NCBI GenBank assembly: GCA_902727895.1 | Contig: CACVAP010000011.1 | Location: forward strand, 103,413 to 167,412 | Direction of reading: 5' to 3' | Length of the DNA: 64,000 nucleotides | DNA from: an uncultured Sulfurovum sp. | GTDB lineage: Bacteria > Campylobacterota > Campylobacteria > Campylobacterales > Sulfurovaceae | Shown: positions 33,738-43,424 of the stretch, piece after piece | Position numbering within the stretch: position 1 is the stretch's first letter | Layout: each line of letters opens with the position of its first letter | Program-made: the position numbers and the translations under genes | The notes under the pieces: generated by a model | Told to the model about the DNA's origin: nothing | Databases searched by the model: none | What the model saw: only the letters and a program-made list of their open reading frames with translations

Positions 33738-36050
33738 CTAATCTTCTATCTTTTTTAAACGTGCTAAAAAATATATATCAATAAGTTTTGCTAAATCATC
33801 TAAACTCTGTTCAAACTGCTTTTGTTCTTTCTCTTCATTCTCTTCATCTCTATAATAAACTTTATTTATATGGTAATGTACCCGAAACTGATCTTTTGAA
33901 ATATTATAAGTATAATTTATTTTATTTGTATCCATATGATGAAACTTTAATACAAAGGAATAAACAATATAAAATGTTAGTTCTATTCCTTTTTTCTCTC
34001 CATTTTCATCCTCTTTCTCATGTTCATAGGGTGTAATTTTTGATAAAACCCTCAATCGCTTAATTGCTTCATCAATGCTATATACGTCTTCTAAATAAAG
34101 GCTATAGTGCTTCATGAATTCATCATTTTCTAAATAGTTCAAAAAGTCTAAAAGTTTTAAATTACTTACTTTATAACGATACATAATTTTTGTAGCCACT
34201 TTATTATTACCTGAAATACGATAGTTTTCACGATATTCATGTGCATTGCTCTTATTAATCGGGATTTCTCTCAATAACTTTGGAAAGATATTAAAAGAAC
34301 AAATCTCTTCTTTTATTTCTTGGATAATTAAAATTTCTTTTAATTTTTTAACCAATGTATAAGATGAAATTTTTGTATTATAGGTAATAGGAATTTTCAC
34401 TTTTTCACGCTTTTTATTCTCTTCAACCTTTAAAGTATAAAAAGAGTGCGTTGATCTATGCTCATGTTTATCATAATCAGACTTATCAAACTCAAAAAAC
34501 TTATACTCAATCCGACCTCTTTCAGTAATACCCAAATAATGGAGCAATAGAGAAATTTTTCTTTTAATAAAACGCGTAATCAATGCTTTAAATTTTCTAG
34601 GATGGATTGAAAAGAAAATTAGTAAAAAGACTCCTAAATAGATAGAAATATTTAAAAAGATATTTAAAAAATTAAAAAGAATACTATTATCATCGGCTTT
34701 AACTAGTGGAGCTTCAGCAGCAAATGTAATAACGCCTAAAATCACAACTATTACATTAAAATATTTACGTGTTCGCTCATCTAATGACCAATCTTTTTGT
34801 TTTTGAATCTCTCGTATATCTTCAATATCTGCTTGATAGTTTGCATTATAACTTATATCTTCTAACTCTTTTAATGTCTTTGTCTGATGATACATATCTA
34901 AAGATTCTTTAGCCCTTACTGCTGTATCAACAAAAAAATTAATAGAAGACTTCCATTTTCCATAAAAAAGAGTATTTGCAATAGTCTCATCTAATTTTAT
35001 ATTAACATTAGTCGTTGTATTTCCAACTTTAATATAATATGCCTCTTTTAATTTGATGTCCATCATCTGAAAACGTGGAATAGCTTGTAGTAAATTTTGA
35101 ATAAAAATCTCTACTGCTGATTCATCATCTAATTCTTTAGAACTTAAGGTATTTGTGATTATATCTTTATTTATATCCTCTAAAAGATAAGAGTTTAATT
35201 TCTTCAAAATTTCATTGGTTACTGAAACCTTATTAATAATCATACTTAAATACTCTATTTTTGTTACGAGCAAAAAATTTAATATGGTATGCTCTTCAAG
35301 TGTATCTTGTATAACTTTTTTGATAATTTGTTCACAAAGATCTTTTCTAACATTCTCCCCAATCTCTTTTCCATTAATTTTTATAGTTAATGTTGGACAA
35401 TGGTCAATATAGTCTTGAGCATTATTTGTAATAGAAAGGTTATAAACTTCGCCCTCTTCAAAAATCAATCCATGGGTATAGTAGACACCTTTATTTACCA
35501 ACTTTGCAAAATTCCGATTAAGAATCGTATTAAAAGAATATTCTTGTTCTTTTAAGGAAAATTTTAACTCATCAAAGGAATAAATTTTATTGTCAGCAAC
35601 TGTTAAGTCTGTAGAGATATGATCGAGTTTTAAATTCTTACGAGGGTCATCTACTTTAATTATAATATTATTCAAAAATCTAAAAAGATTCTCTACTTGA
35701 CTCTCAGAAGAGAATTGATCTTTTTTATGATTTGGAACTTCAATAATTTGCTGGTTTAAAAAAGTATCCTCTATATTTGATATCGTCTTCGCATTCAAAT
35801 TCTTTGATAAAAACCTTAGAACAGATTCTTTAGTATCTACTGTAGCTTTATCTATATAAACAAACCCTAAAGAATCTATAGTTACGATGGCACTGTTATA
35901 GGTAAAAACAATCCATTTCCAATTAGTATTTTTATTTATTTCTATTTTTTCTTCAAGTTCTACCGATAAGCTTATAAGTAAATCTTCAAAATCTGTAATA
36001 GAAAGCCAAAGGCTATAAAGAGCTAAAGTATTTTCTAAATCTTTCTTCAT
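33738..36050 (-). CDS. Unknown 770-aa protein with two central TM segments
   Basis: The N-terminal 430 residues are soluble, Asn/Lys/Ile-rich and mixed alpha/beta. Two hydrophobic spans follow (about 431-450 VIVVILGVITFAAEAPLV and 457-481 FLNIFLNISIYLGVFLLIFF). The C-terminal 285 residues start with basic clusters (HPRKFKAL, RFIKRKISLLL) and contain HRSTHSFYTLKVEENKKREK and a helical, acidic end. No catalytic motif was recognised. The topology suggests both large domains on the same (cytoplasmic) side of the inner membrane. A run of eight G lies 9 nt before the ATG. It interrupts the rnr-holA neighbourhood known from H. pylori, so it may be an insertion. Confidence 0.6.
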   Translation of the reverse strand: MKKDLENTLALYSLWLSITDFEDLLISLSVELEEKIEINKNTNWKWIVFTYNSAIVTIDSLGFVYIDKATVDTKESVLRFLSKNLNAKTISNIEDTFLNQQIIEVPNHKKDQFSSESQVENLFRFLNNIIIKVDDPRKNLKLDHISTDLTVADNKIYSFDELKFSLKEQEYSFNTILNRNFAKLVNKGVYYTHGLIFEEGEVYNLSITNNAQDYIDHCPTLTIKINGKEIGENVRKDLCEQIIKKVIQDTLEEHTILNFLLVTKIEYLSMIINKVSVTNEILKKLNSYLLEDINKDIITNTLSSKELDDESAVEIFIQNLLQAIPRFQMMDIKLKEAYYIKVGNTTTNVNIKLDETIANTLFYGKWKSSINFFVDTAVRAKESLDMYHQTKTLKELEDISYNANYQADIEDIREIQKQKDWSLDERTRKYFNVIVVILGVITFAAEAPLVKADDNSILFNFLNIFLNISIYLGVFLLIFFSIHPRKFKALITRFIKRKISLLLHYLGITERGRIEYKFFEFDKSDYDKHEHRSTHSFYTLKVEENKKREKVKIPITYNTKISSYTLVKKLKEILIIQEIKEEICSFNIFPKLLREIPINKSNAHEYRENYRISGNNKVATKIMYRYKVSNLKLLDFLNYLENDEFMKHYSLYLEDVYSIDEAIKRLRVLSKITPYEHEKEDENGEKKGIELTFYIVYSFVLKFHHMDTNKINYTYNISKDQFRVHYHINKVYYRDEENEEKEQKQFEQSLDDLAKLIDIYFLARLKKIED

Positions 36051-36059
36051 ATCAAACGT

Positions 36060-36067
36060 CCCCCCCC
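36060..36067 (-). repeat. G8 homopolymer before the 770-aa gene
   Basis: On the minus strand GGGGGGGG is followed by ACGTTTGAT and ATG 36050, in the Shine-Dalgarno position. Eight G is a length known to slip in Campylobacter. Slippage here would change spacing rather than reading frame. Confidence 0.65.
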
Positions 36068-36208
36068 ATAAATCTTTTATAAGACTAACACAAAAAAGTA
36101 AATGTATAGATAATTAAGAAGAAAAAGAATCATTTTCTAAACTCTATAAAATACTTTTCAATCATAAATATTAAAGATTTGATTCACGCTATCCAGCTTC
36201 ATTTATGC

Positions 36209-36214
36209 TATAAT
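36209..36214 (+). promoter_or_regulatory. Extended -10 box immediately before holA
   Basis: TGCTATAAT with TATAAT ending 6 bp before ATG 36221. A start site 7 bp downstream would be the A of the ATG, giving a leaderless mRNA. No Shine-Dalgarno is visible. Confidence 0.55.
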
Positions 36215-36220
36215 CTCAAC

Positions 36221-37198
36221 ATGTACCAAAGAGAATTTGAAAACCTATTACGCACTACGCCTCCTAGAGCCATGCTTTTTTTTGGAGAGAATGAGTACCA
36301 AATAGCCAATTATTTACAACACTATATCAACATTACTGATGCAGCAAACTCTATGCTGACACTCTACTTTGATGAGTATACCTTTGAACGTGCAAAAGCT
36401 TACTTGTCTCAGTCTTCTCTATTTGGTGGAACAAATTTACTCATTATAAAGAGAGAGAAAAAGATTCCTAAAAAAGAGTTAGATGTATTGGTTGAGTTAG
36501 TAGGTAAAAACTCTGAAAATTTTCTACTCTTTCACTACCAAGGAACAGGAAGCAATGCCAAAAGTTTACAAAGTTCTTTCGCCCCTAAAAAGGGAGCAAA
36601 CTGGTTACGCTTGTTTGAACCAAGTACACGAGAAATTATTGAGTTACTACAAAAGAAGTCTAAAAAAATTGGACTAGACATTGACCACTTTGCACTACAA
36701 CACCTTATGCTCCTTCTAAATAATAATATTGCTCTCTGTGCTAATGAACTTAATAAACTGGCTATTTTAGAAGGAAAAGTAACGTCTAAAGACATTGATA
36801 GATTAGTTTATTCTACTGCTCCACTGGCAATAGAACAACTGCTCATTGAGCTTTTTGAGAAAAAGCCCATTACCCAAACGATGACTAAACTACTTGAAAT
36901 AGGTGAAGATGAATTTTCAATCTTACGTTCAACACAGTTTTTTGTAAACCAGATTTTCTTGTTCCATGCTTTTATGAAACTAAATGGTCATATAGATTCA
37001 AAAGCTATTTTAGGTTATAAATTGCCTAAACCCATTGAAGACAAAAAAGGGAATTTAGCACTTAAAGTCAAAAGTGTTGCTTTATTAAAAATATTTGAAT
37101 ACTTACTAGAAATAGAATTAGAGATAAAGAAAGCACCCCCTGCTAACAGAGAGTTACTTTTATATGGAGCTTTTATAAAGATACAATCTTTTTTATAA
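36221..37198 (+). CDS. holA: DNA polymerase III subunit delta (HolA-like)
   Basis: 325 aa from ATG 36221 (MYQREFENLLRTTPPRAMLFFGENEYQI); a frame start at 36179 lacks support. The pattern of the clamp-loader delta N-terminal domain is present: LFFGENEY, then LFGGTNLLIIKREKKIPKKEL, GKNSENFLLFHY, and the C-terminal helical collar with SILRSTQFFVNQIFLFHA. Sequence similarity within delta subunits is low, so the gene order supports the call: in H. pylori rnr, this gene, rpsF, ssb and rpsR are adjacent. Confidence 0.8.
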   Translation: MYQREFENLLRTTPPRAMLFFGENEYQIANYLQHYINITDAANSMLTLYFDEYTFERAKAYLSQSSLFGGTNLLIIKREKKIPKKELDVLVELVGKNSENFLLFHYQGTGSNAKSLQSSFAPKKGANWLRLFEPSTREIIELLQKKSKKIGLDIDHFALQHLMLLLNNNIALCANELNKLAILEGKVTSKDIDRLVYSTAPLAIEQLLIELFEKKPITQTMTKLLEIGEDEFSILRSTQFFVNQIFLFHAFMKLNGHIDSKAILGYKLPKPIEDKKGNLALKVKSVALLKIFEYLLEIELEIKKAPPANRELLLYGAFIKIQSFL

Positions 37199-37207
37199 AT
37201 TTTATTT

Positions 37208-39652
37208 TTATGAAGCCTGAGACAAGGAAATCATATGATCTACTTTAGTTTTAATACTCTGATAATCTGTTACTTTATCTGCAATAAATGTAAAGTTTTC
37301 TGCATCAGAAGGCACAACAACTGTTTGACCATCAACAAACAATAACGATGGCATTTTCTTGGCTTTTATATGTTGAGTGACATTTGAATGTTCTACTTCT
37401 GATTCTACTCTATCAAGTAAAATACACTTATAAGAGTTCACGTCCATTACTTTTTTTAACTCATCAAGGTTTTTCACAACATCTACTGAATAATCTAACT
37501 TGTGTAAAATAGCAGAAATAATCTTTGCTTCCATTGCAGTTTCTTTATAGAGTAAAATATCTGTTTTTGAAACAATAGGAAGTTCTTTTGTATTATTAGA
37601 CTCTTTAAAAAACATTTTTAAGACTCTAATAAACTTTTCTAAGTCAATAGGTTTGGAAACATATTCATCCATACCCTCAGACATGAAACGTTCTCTATCT
37701 CCTTTAAGTGCATTTGCTGTTACAGCAATAATTGGAGTATGGTTTAATCCCTTACTTTGTGCATACGCTAAAATAGCTTTTGTTGCTTCTACACCATTCA
37801 TAACTGGCATTTGAATATCCATGAAAACCACATCATACTTCTTATGGTTTTTCATAAACATTTCAACCCCAATTTTTCCATTATCAGCACATTCTGTACT
37901 AATACCTATATTTTTTAATGTGTGTTGAATCATCTTTTGATTAATTGGATTATCTTCAATAACCAATGCATGAATACCAGTAAAAAGTTGTATAGGCTTT
38001 CTATCTTTTACCAACTTATTTATTTTTGCTGTTTGCTGAGTAGTTTGTTTATCTTTTGCATGTTCTACTAAGTAATTAAACGACTTTTCAACCTTAGAGA
38101 AGGTAATAGGCTCATAAAGAACTTGTGCAAAATTAGCTGAAAATTCTTGTACTAAATTTCGCTTATTTAACTTAGTCACCAAAACAATATTTGAGTGTAT
38201 TCCATGGTGTCCCATAATTCTCTCTAGCTCAACTTTATTAATTTTATCATAGTGAATATAAAGTGCATCAAACATTGAAGATGGGGCATTCATACATTCT
38301 TCAATACTATTAAAGCGTGTTATTGATAAATGCTTAAAAGAAAGTAAATATTCTTCTAAGTAGTGATCTGAATCTTTAGACTGTACCTCTAATGGTGCAT
38401 AAATTGCCATATTCATAGCTTTTTTGTTTTTACTTCGTTCAATCTCTTTCTTAGGTATATTCAAGGTAAAATGAAACTCACTTCCTTCTCCTAAAATACT
38501 ATCAACTCTTAAAGAACCACCTAAAGACTTAACTAAACCAGCTGAAATAGTTAACCCAAGTCCTGTACCACCATACTTACGACTGGTTGTACTGTCTGCT
38601 TGGGTAAAGGCTTCAAATACTTTTGATTCTTGATCTTTAGAAATTCCTACACCTGTGTCTTTAACGGTAAACTTAACAGCAATATTTTCTTCATCAGCAT
38701 TAGTTCGCTCAATAATGACATCAATCGTGCCTTTAGTTTCAGTGAATTTCACAGCATTAGAAATTAAGTTAATAAGTACTTGTTTAATCTTTCCTGGGTC
38801 TGAACGTAAAAGAAGTGCAGAAAACTCTGGATCGATCCATAATGAGAAGTCAATATCTTTTTTAGAAGCATTCGCTGCATAAGACTCAATAACATTTTCA
38901 AACTCTTCCATAGGGTTGAAAAATATTTCTTCTAATTCAATATGTCCATTTTCAATTTTTGAAATATCTAAAATATCATTAATAATCGACAATAAATCTT
39001 CTGAACTCTTACGAATAATTTTTACAAAATCATGCTGTTCTTCATTTAACTCTGTAGAGGTCAAAAACTTTGTAAAGCCTACTATCCCATTTAAAGGGGT
39101 ACGAATTTCATGTGACATATTTGCTAAAAAAAGACTTTTAGTTTGATTTGCTTCTTCAGCAAATTCTCTATTTTCCTGAAGCTCTTCTATAATTTCAGAC
39201 ATAAGCTCATAGATTTCAGCTGTATTTTTATTTTTTAACATACTTTTAAATTGAACAACTTTATCTTGATTAGGATATTTTTCTATATCTTCTAATAATC
39301 TTTTTAAATTTTGATTTTCCAATTTTATATATTCAAATATATACTTTCTACGAGACAGCATAAAAAGGGTGAAGAGTAACACAACAATTGAGGTAATCAT
39401 TAAAGTTTTTTGCTCACTCTTACGAGACTCTACATCAGTTAAAATCAGCATTTTTTCACTACTATCTAAAGAGGAAATCTTCTCAATTATTTTATTATAC
39501 TGAGTCCCATCAGCCATATTATTATAATCAGTATAACTTTTATAGAAAATATATGATGACCCTAAAATTAATACAAAATAAATTGTATAAATCAAGATTT
39601 TAGAGGTATCAACAATCATTTCAGTCGCCGAAAAGCGATTTTCTTTACTCAA
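37208..39652 (-). CDS. Membrane-bound hybrid sensor histidine kinase
   Basis: 814 aa. Two TM spans (about 16-38 and 83-100) bracket a short 45-residue periplasmic loop. A coiled coil leads to HisKA with [19 protein letters not shown] (His181). HATPase_c motifs [17 protein letters not shown] and GGTGLGLTI follow. A degenerate receiver-like segment comes next, then a canonical receiver ([29 protein letters not shown]) and a second degenerate receiver at the C-terminus. No Hpt domain, so a separate phosphotransfer partner is needed. BarA/TorS-like layout. The signal is unknown. It separates holA from rpsF. Confidence 0.88.
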   Translation of the reverse strand: MSKENRFSATEMIVDTSKILIYTIYFVLILGSSYIFYKSYTDYNNMADGTQYNKIIEKISSLDSSEKMLILTDVESRKSEQKTLMITSIVVLLFTLFMLSRRKYIFEYIKLENQNLKRLLEDIEKYPNQDKVVQFKSMLKNKNTAEIYELMSEIIEELQENREFAEEANQTKSLFLANMSHEIRTPLNGIVGFTKFLTSTELNEEQHDFVKIIRKSSEDLLSIINDILDISKIENGHIELEEIFFNPMEEFENVIESYAANASKKDIDFSLWIDPEFSALLLRSDPGKIKQVLINLISNAVKFTETKGTIDVIIERTNADEENIAVKFTVKDTGVGISKDQESKVFEAFTQADSTTSRKYGGTGLGLTISAGLVKSLGGSLRVDSILGEGSEFHFTLNIPKKEIERSKNKKAMNMAIYAPLEVQSKDSDHYLEEYLLSFKHLSITRFNSIEECMNAPSSMFDALYIHYDKINKVELERIMGHHGIHSNIVLVTKLNKRNLVQEFSANFAQVLYEPITFSKVEKSFNYLVEHAKDKQTTQQTAKINKLVKDRKPIQLFTGIHALVIEDNPINQKMIQHTLKNIGISTECADNGKIGVEMFMKNHKKYDVVFMDIQMPVMNGVEATKAILAYAQSKGLNHTPIIAVTANALKGDRERFMSEGMDEYVSKPIDLEKFIRVLKMFFKESNNTKELPIVSKTDILLYKETAMEAKIISAILHKLDYSVDVVKNLDELKKVMDVNSYKCILLDRVESEVEHSNVTQHIKAKKMPSLLFVDGQTVVVPSDAENFTFIADKVTDYQSIKTKVDHMISLSQAS

Positions 39653-39751
39653 AATATTCTCCTTGAAATATATTATATTATAATTTAATTATACAATATA
39701 GTTTTTATATTTAAGATTATTTTTATAATAAAGGTTTACTTTAAAACAAAC

Positions 39752-39827
39752 TTGACATTTACTAGTTAGTTGGGCGCAAAAAAACATTATATTTAGTAAG
39801 AACAAATAGATTTTGTGCTAGTATACT
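39752..39827 (+). promoter_or_regulatory. Promoter of rpsF-ssb-rpsR
   Basis: TTGACA at 39752-39757 and an extended -10 TGCTAGTATACT with TATACT at 39822-39827. The distance between them is too long for one promoter, so the extended -10 alone is the more likely core. An 80-nt leader precedes rpsF, with a small hairpin AAGTA-TTAAT-TACTT that might take part in S6/S18 feedback; this is not shown. Confidence 0.45.
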
Positions 39828-39906
39828 GCTTCCAAAATTCTTGCTCATATCTTGGATAAGTATTAATTACTTAAGAAGCATGGGCTATAAAACCAAAAGG
39901 AACAAA

Positions 39907-40344
39907 ATGAACAACTACGAAACACTGTATGTACTTAAACCAACACTTACAGATGAAGAGACAGCAGCAAACATTGCAAAAATTGAAGAAATTCTTGTAA
40001 AGAATGGTGCTGAAATTCTTGCTACCAATAATATGGGAATGAGAAAACTAGCTTACCCTGTTGAAAAAAATGAGCGTGGTGTATACACAATCGTTTACTT
40101 TAAAGCAGAAGGTACTATTGTTAGCGAACTTGAAAGAAACTTGAAGTTCAACGAAGAAGTAATTAAATATCTTACAGTTAAATATACAAAGCAAAAAGAA
40201 GTAACTCAATTTGAGAAACTTGTTACAGCTGCGAATGTTGTAAAAGAAGAACCAAAAGCTGAAGAAGTAGCAGTTGAAGAAACTCCTGTTGTAGAGACTG
40301 CAGAAGTAGCAGCTCCAGCAGTAGAAACAACACCTGAAGCATAA
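39907..40344 (+). CDS. rpsF: 30S ribosomal protein S6
   Basis: 145 aa from ATG 39907 (MNNYETLYVLKPTLTDEET), with AAAAGGAAC upstream; an earlier ATG at 39841 lies in the leader. S6 core: NNMGMRKLAYPVEKNERGVYTIVYF, then LERNLKFNEEVIKYLTVKY. A long acidic Ala/Val/Glu-rich C-terminal tail (KAEEVAVEETPVVE...) is unusual against the 95-130-aa standard length. First gene of rpsF-ssb-rpsR. Confidence 0.95.
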   Translation: MNNYETLYVLKPTLTDEETAANIAKIEEILVKNGAEILATNNMGMRKLAYPVEKNERGVYTIVYFKAEGTIVSELERNLKFNEEVIKYLTVKYTKQKEVTQFEKLVTAANVVKEEPKAEEVAVEETPVVETAEVAAPAVETTPEA

Positions 40345-40373
40345 TTCAAACCGTTAACATATAGGAGCAACCC

Positions 40374-40943
40374 ATGTATAACAAAGTAGTATTGGTAGGA
40401 AACCTTACAAGAGATGTTGAGATTAGATATTCACAAAGTGGTTCTGCAATTGGTAATGTTGGAATAGCAACAAGCCGAAAGTGGAAAAGCCAAACTGGTG
40501 AACAAAAAGATGAAGTAATGTTCATTGACCTAACATTTTTTGGGCGTACAGCTGAAATAGCAAACCAATACCTTCGTAAGGGAAGCAAAGTTTTAGTAGA
40601 TGGAAGACTGCAACTTCAACAGTGGACTGCACAAGATGGAAGTAAAAGAAGTAAACACGCTATTACTGTAGAGAACCTACAGATGTTAGATTCAAAAGCT
40701 GATGCTCAGAATCCTAACAATAATAACGGGTATGGTGAGCAAGCAAGCCAAAATAACTACGGTGCTGGTCAACAGCAAGACCAAGGTAGTTCTTATGGGC
40801 AACCCCAGCAACAACAGCAGGGTCAAAATTCTTATTCTCAACCACAAGCTCCTCAACAACCAGCTTACGGGCAACCACAGAAGCAACAAGCACAACCATC
40901 TGTACCAGAAATCGACATCGATGATGACGAAATACCATTTTAG
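40374..40943 (+). CDS. ssb: Single-stranded DNA-binding protein
   Basis: 189 aa. OB-fold: MYNKVVLVGNLTRDVEIRYSQSG, FIDLTFFGRTAEIANQYLRKGSKVLVDGRLQ. A Gln/Asn/Gly/Tyr-rich disordered linker precedes the acidic tip DIDDDEIPF, which docks repair partners. Located between rpsF and rpsR as in many bacteria; RBS TAGGAG. Confidence 0.96.
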   Translation: MYNKVVLVGNLTRDVEIRYSQSGSAIGNVGIATSRKWKSQTGEQKDEVMFIDLTFFGRTAEIANQYLRKGSKVLVDGRLQLQQWTAQDGSKRSKHAITVENLQMLDSKADAQNPNNNNGYGEQASQNNYGAGQQQDQGSSYGQPQQQQQGQNSYSQPQAPQQPAYGQPQKQQAQPSVPEIDIDDDEIPF

Positions 40944-40952
40944 GAGATTACC

Positions 40953-41216
40953 ATGGCAGAAAGAAGAAAGTTTAAAAAAAGATATTGTAAATACTGTGAG
41001 ATGAAAGTAGATTTCATTGACTATAAAGATTTAGGTCTATTAAAGTTCTCATTGAGCGAAAGATTTAAAATCATGCCAAGAAGACTTACAGGTAACTGTA
41101 AACGTCACCAAGAGATGGTAACAATTGCTATTAAAAGAGCAAGACAAACTGCACTTATTCCATACATTGTAGATAGAAAAAATGTAGTAGAAAACCCATT
41201 TGAGTTCGTTAGATAA
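40953..41216 (+). CDS. rpsR: 30S ribosomal protein S18
   Basis: 87 aa, basic. [15 protein letters not shown] carries a Cys pair, [46 protein letters not shown] is the S18 core that pairs with S6. RBS TAGGAGATT, 9 bp after ssb. Confidence 0.96.
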   Translation: MAERRKFKKRYCKYCEMKVDFIDYKDLGLLKFSLSERFKIMPRRLTGNCKRHQEMVTIAIKRARQTALIPYIVDRKNVVENPFEFVR

Positions 41217-41234
41217 ACTTAAATAAAAAACTTT

Positions 41235-41262
41235 AGTAACTTGGATGTTAATCCAAGTTACT
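41235..41262. terminator. Hairpin terminator between rpsR and the protease gene
   Basis: AGTAACTTGGAT, loop GTTA, ATCCAAGTTACT: a perfect 12-bp stem. On the minus strand it is followed by AAAGTTTTTTATTT, so it is best as terminator for the protease gene; convergent rpsR transcripts would also meet the stem. Confidence 0.7.
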
Positions 41263-41267
41263 ACTCT

Positions 41268-42701
41268 CTATAAATCATCTGACTTATAAGCTTTTATACT
41301 ATAACGTTGTAATAACTCTTTTTCGGAAGCCAATGCTTCTTCTTTATTAATCACAACCTTAGCACCATCCTCATCTTCAAGTACCACAAATTTATCTTTT
41401 GTTGTTGTCACTAACTTATAAAACTCTTTAAAGTCTTTAAATTCTTTTCCATTTACTTTTTCAACATGCCACATAGAAATACCATAATCACCACGAGAAT
41501 GTGAAGAAGCTAATACTTTTAAAAGTACCACTAGCTCTTGTTTATCTTTCTTAGGAAACTTTGTTGCAGAGTACCTTAGTCCTAACACAGGGTTTCCCGA
41601 TGCATTTAAAAGATTCTGAGTGATTGGTGAAAATACGTAACCACCTAACATAAAATACGTTGGCATTTTGTCATACTCTAACTGAGAATAAGTAGAACGC
41701 TCAGGACTAGAAGTTTTAGGAAGTACAGCTGTCAATGAAACTTTTTTACCTTTACGTAAAACTTCTAACGAAACTTTATCTCCATACTGATGAAGATCTA
41801 TAAAGTATTTAAAGTGTGTATATTGATTTTCTCTAAATTCAACGGTTCCATCATTTTCTATTTTATGACCATCAATCGCTGTAATAATGTCTTCTTTCAT
41901 CAATACATCTTTTAAAATAGAATTATGTACAATATCCACAACAATAATCCCTCCAGCATCTTCTTCTAGCTTATAGTACTTTTTAAGAGAAGGATTTTCA
42001 ATCTTATCCGTCATAATTCCTAGTTTAGGAAAACCATCATGCTTACCATCTTCCACATCTTTTAAGAAGTGTTGAATAATGTCTACAGGGACCATATAGC
42101 CAATGTTTTGAGAAAAAGTAATACCTTGCATTACAACCCCAACTATCTTACCATTGGAGATGGTTGGTCCACCAGAGTTCCCTGGATTAATTGCTGCATC
42201 AATTTGAATGGCTAAAAAACGTTTACCACTATGAGCATAACGATTATGTTCAATTCGTGAAACTATTCCTGTACTTACAGAAATAGTATGTCCACCCATA
42301 GGATACCCATAAACGGTCACTTTGTCTTGCATTTTAGGCAAAACTCCAAAAGTTAAAGCTTCTGTTCCTTTAAAAAAATCTTTATCTTCTACTTCTAATA
42401 ATGCTAAATCAGTATCATGAGAAACTTCTAAAACTTTAGCTTGGTAGCGTTTGGTGTCTCCATATTTTTTAACTTCTATAAATGTTTCGTTTGCTACCAC
42501 ATGTGCATTGGTCAAAATACGATTACCAGAAATAATACTTCCTGAACCACTTGAACGACCAACTGAAGAGTTCCATGGTTCTAAATAATTTGTAGATTTT
42601 GATACGGTATAGATCTTAACAATCGAAGAATCAATGGTTGCTGTATGTCCAAAAGAGAGAACTAAACTCAACAAAGCTAAGAGTTTAAATATATTTTGCA
42701 T
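41268..42701 (-). CDS. Periplasmic trypsin-like serine protease with PDZ domain (Deg/HtrA-like)
   Basis: 477 aa with signal peptide MQNIFKLLALLSLVLSFGHTA. Catalytic triad: His67 (LTNAHVV), Asp98 (DTDLALL), Ser176 (NPGNSGGP). After the protease domain, one PDZ-like region (about 235-310: GGIIVVDIVHNSILKDVLMKEDIITAIDG) and a second domain (about 330-470). The layout and the GYPMGGHTISVSTGIVSRIE stretch are closer to Deg9-type proteases than to classical DegP. It degrades or refolds envelope proteins. Single gene. Confidence 0.85.
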   Translation of the reverse strand: MQNIFKLLALLSLVLSFGHTATIDSSIVKIYTVSKSTNYLEPWNSSVGRSSGSGSIISGNRILTNAHVVANETFIEVKKYGDTKRYQAKVLEVSHDTDLALLEVEDKDFFKGTEALTFGVLPKMQDKVTVYGYPMGGHTISVSTGIVSRIEHNRYAHSGKRFLAIQIDAAINPGNSGGPTISNGKIVGVVMQGITFSQNIGYMVPVDIIQHFLKDVEDGKHDGFPKLGIMTDKIENPSLKKYYKLEEDAGGIIVVDIVHNSILKDVLMKEDIITAIDGHKIENDGTVEFRENQYTHFKYFIDLHQYGDKVSLEVLRKGKKVSLTAVLPKTSSPERSTYSQLEYDKMPTYFMLGGYVFSPITQNLLNASGNPVLGLRYSATKFPKKDKQELVVLLKVLASSHSRGDYGISMWHVEKVNGKEFKDFKEFYKLVTTTKDKFVVLEDEDGAKVVINKEEALASEKELLQRYSIKAYKSDDL

Positions 42702-42779
42702 TTAATTTCCTGTATTTAATTTATTTAAAGTCTAACAGTAAAAAGTAAACCATTAAACAACGTAATATTAATCAACGGT

Positions 42780-42785
42780 TATAAT
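42780..42785 (+). promoter_or_regulatory. -10 box of efp
   Basis: TATAAT 26 bp upstream of ATG 42812; RBS CAGGAG lies between. No -35 box evident. Confidence 0.5.
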
Positions 42786-42811
42786 AGCAAAAAAATCAGG
42801 AGTTATACAAT

Positions 42812-43378
42812 ATGGCAACAATTTCAATGGGTGACTTAAAAAAAGGTGTGCGATTAGAGTTAGATGGTAACCCTTTTAAAGTAGTAGATTTTCAACATGT
42901 TAAACCAGGTAAAGGTGCAGCTTTTGTAAGATGTAAAATTAAAAATTTATCAACAGGTAAAGTAATTGAAAAGACTGTACATGCTGGAGATAAATTTGAT
43001 GTACCAGATTTAGAACAAACAACCATGCAATATCTTTATGATGATGGTGAAATGTTACAATTTATGGACACTACAACTTACGATCAACTTGGTTTAACAC
43101 ATGAACAAGTAGGTAAAGATACATTTAACTATATGGTAGATGGTATGGAAGCAGATATTCTTTTTCACAATGGAAAAGCTATTTCCGTAGAAATTCCAAT
43201 AACTGCTACCTACGAAGTAGTTGAAACACCACCAAACTTCAAAGGTGATTCACAAGGTGGTAAAAAACCTGCGACACTTGATTCTGGAGCAGTAGTACAA
43301 GTTCCTTTTTTCATCCTTGAAGGTCAGAAAATTGTAGTTGATACCGTTGAAGGTAAATACCTAGAAAAAGCTAAATAA
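42812..43378 (+). CDS. efp: Elongation factor P
   Basis: 188 aa. Domain I has the loop [12 protein letters not shown] with the modifiable Lys34, as in E. coli EF-P; domains II-III follow ([36 protein letters not shown]). It relieves ribosome stalling at polyproline. No EpmA/EpmB or EarP modification gene is visible in the window. Confidence 0.96.
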   Translation: MATISMGDLKKGVRLELDGNPFKVVDFQHVKPGKGAAFVRCKIKNLSTGKVIEKTVHAGDKFDVPDLEQTTMQYLYDDGEMLQFMDTTTYDQLGLTHEQVGKDTFNYMVDGMEADILFHNGKAISVEIPITATYEVVETPPNFKGDSQGGKKPATLDSGAVVQVPFFILEGQKIVVDTVEGKYLEKAK

Positions 43379-43401
43379 TTCAAGCTTAAATAACTTTTTT
43401 T

Positions 43402-43424
43402 AATACGGGTTTTAATCCCGTATT
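43402..43424. terminator. Hairpin between efp and the AGCS gene
   Basis: AATACGGG, loop TTTTAAT, CCCGTATT: an 8-bp stem between convergent genes; it contains the stop of the AGCS gene. Neither side has a strong U-tract, so efficiency is uncertain. Confidence 0.45.

Noticed and set aside
39752..39757. TTGACA as -35 of the rpsF promoter
   Set aside because: About 64 bp from the best -10 box, far beyond the usual 17 bp spacing.
40692..41004. Several frames in the ssb Gln-rich linker
   Set aside because: Products of low-complexity repeat codons in other frames; ssb is clear.
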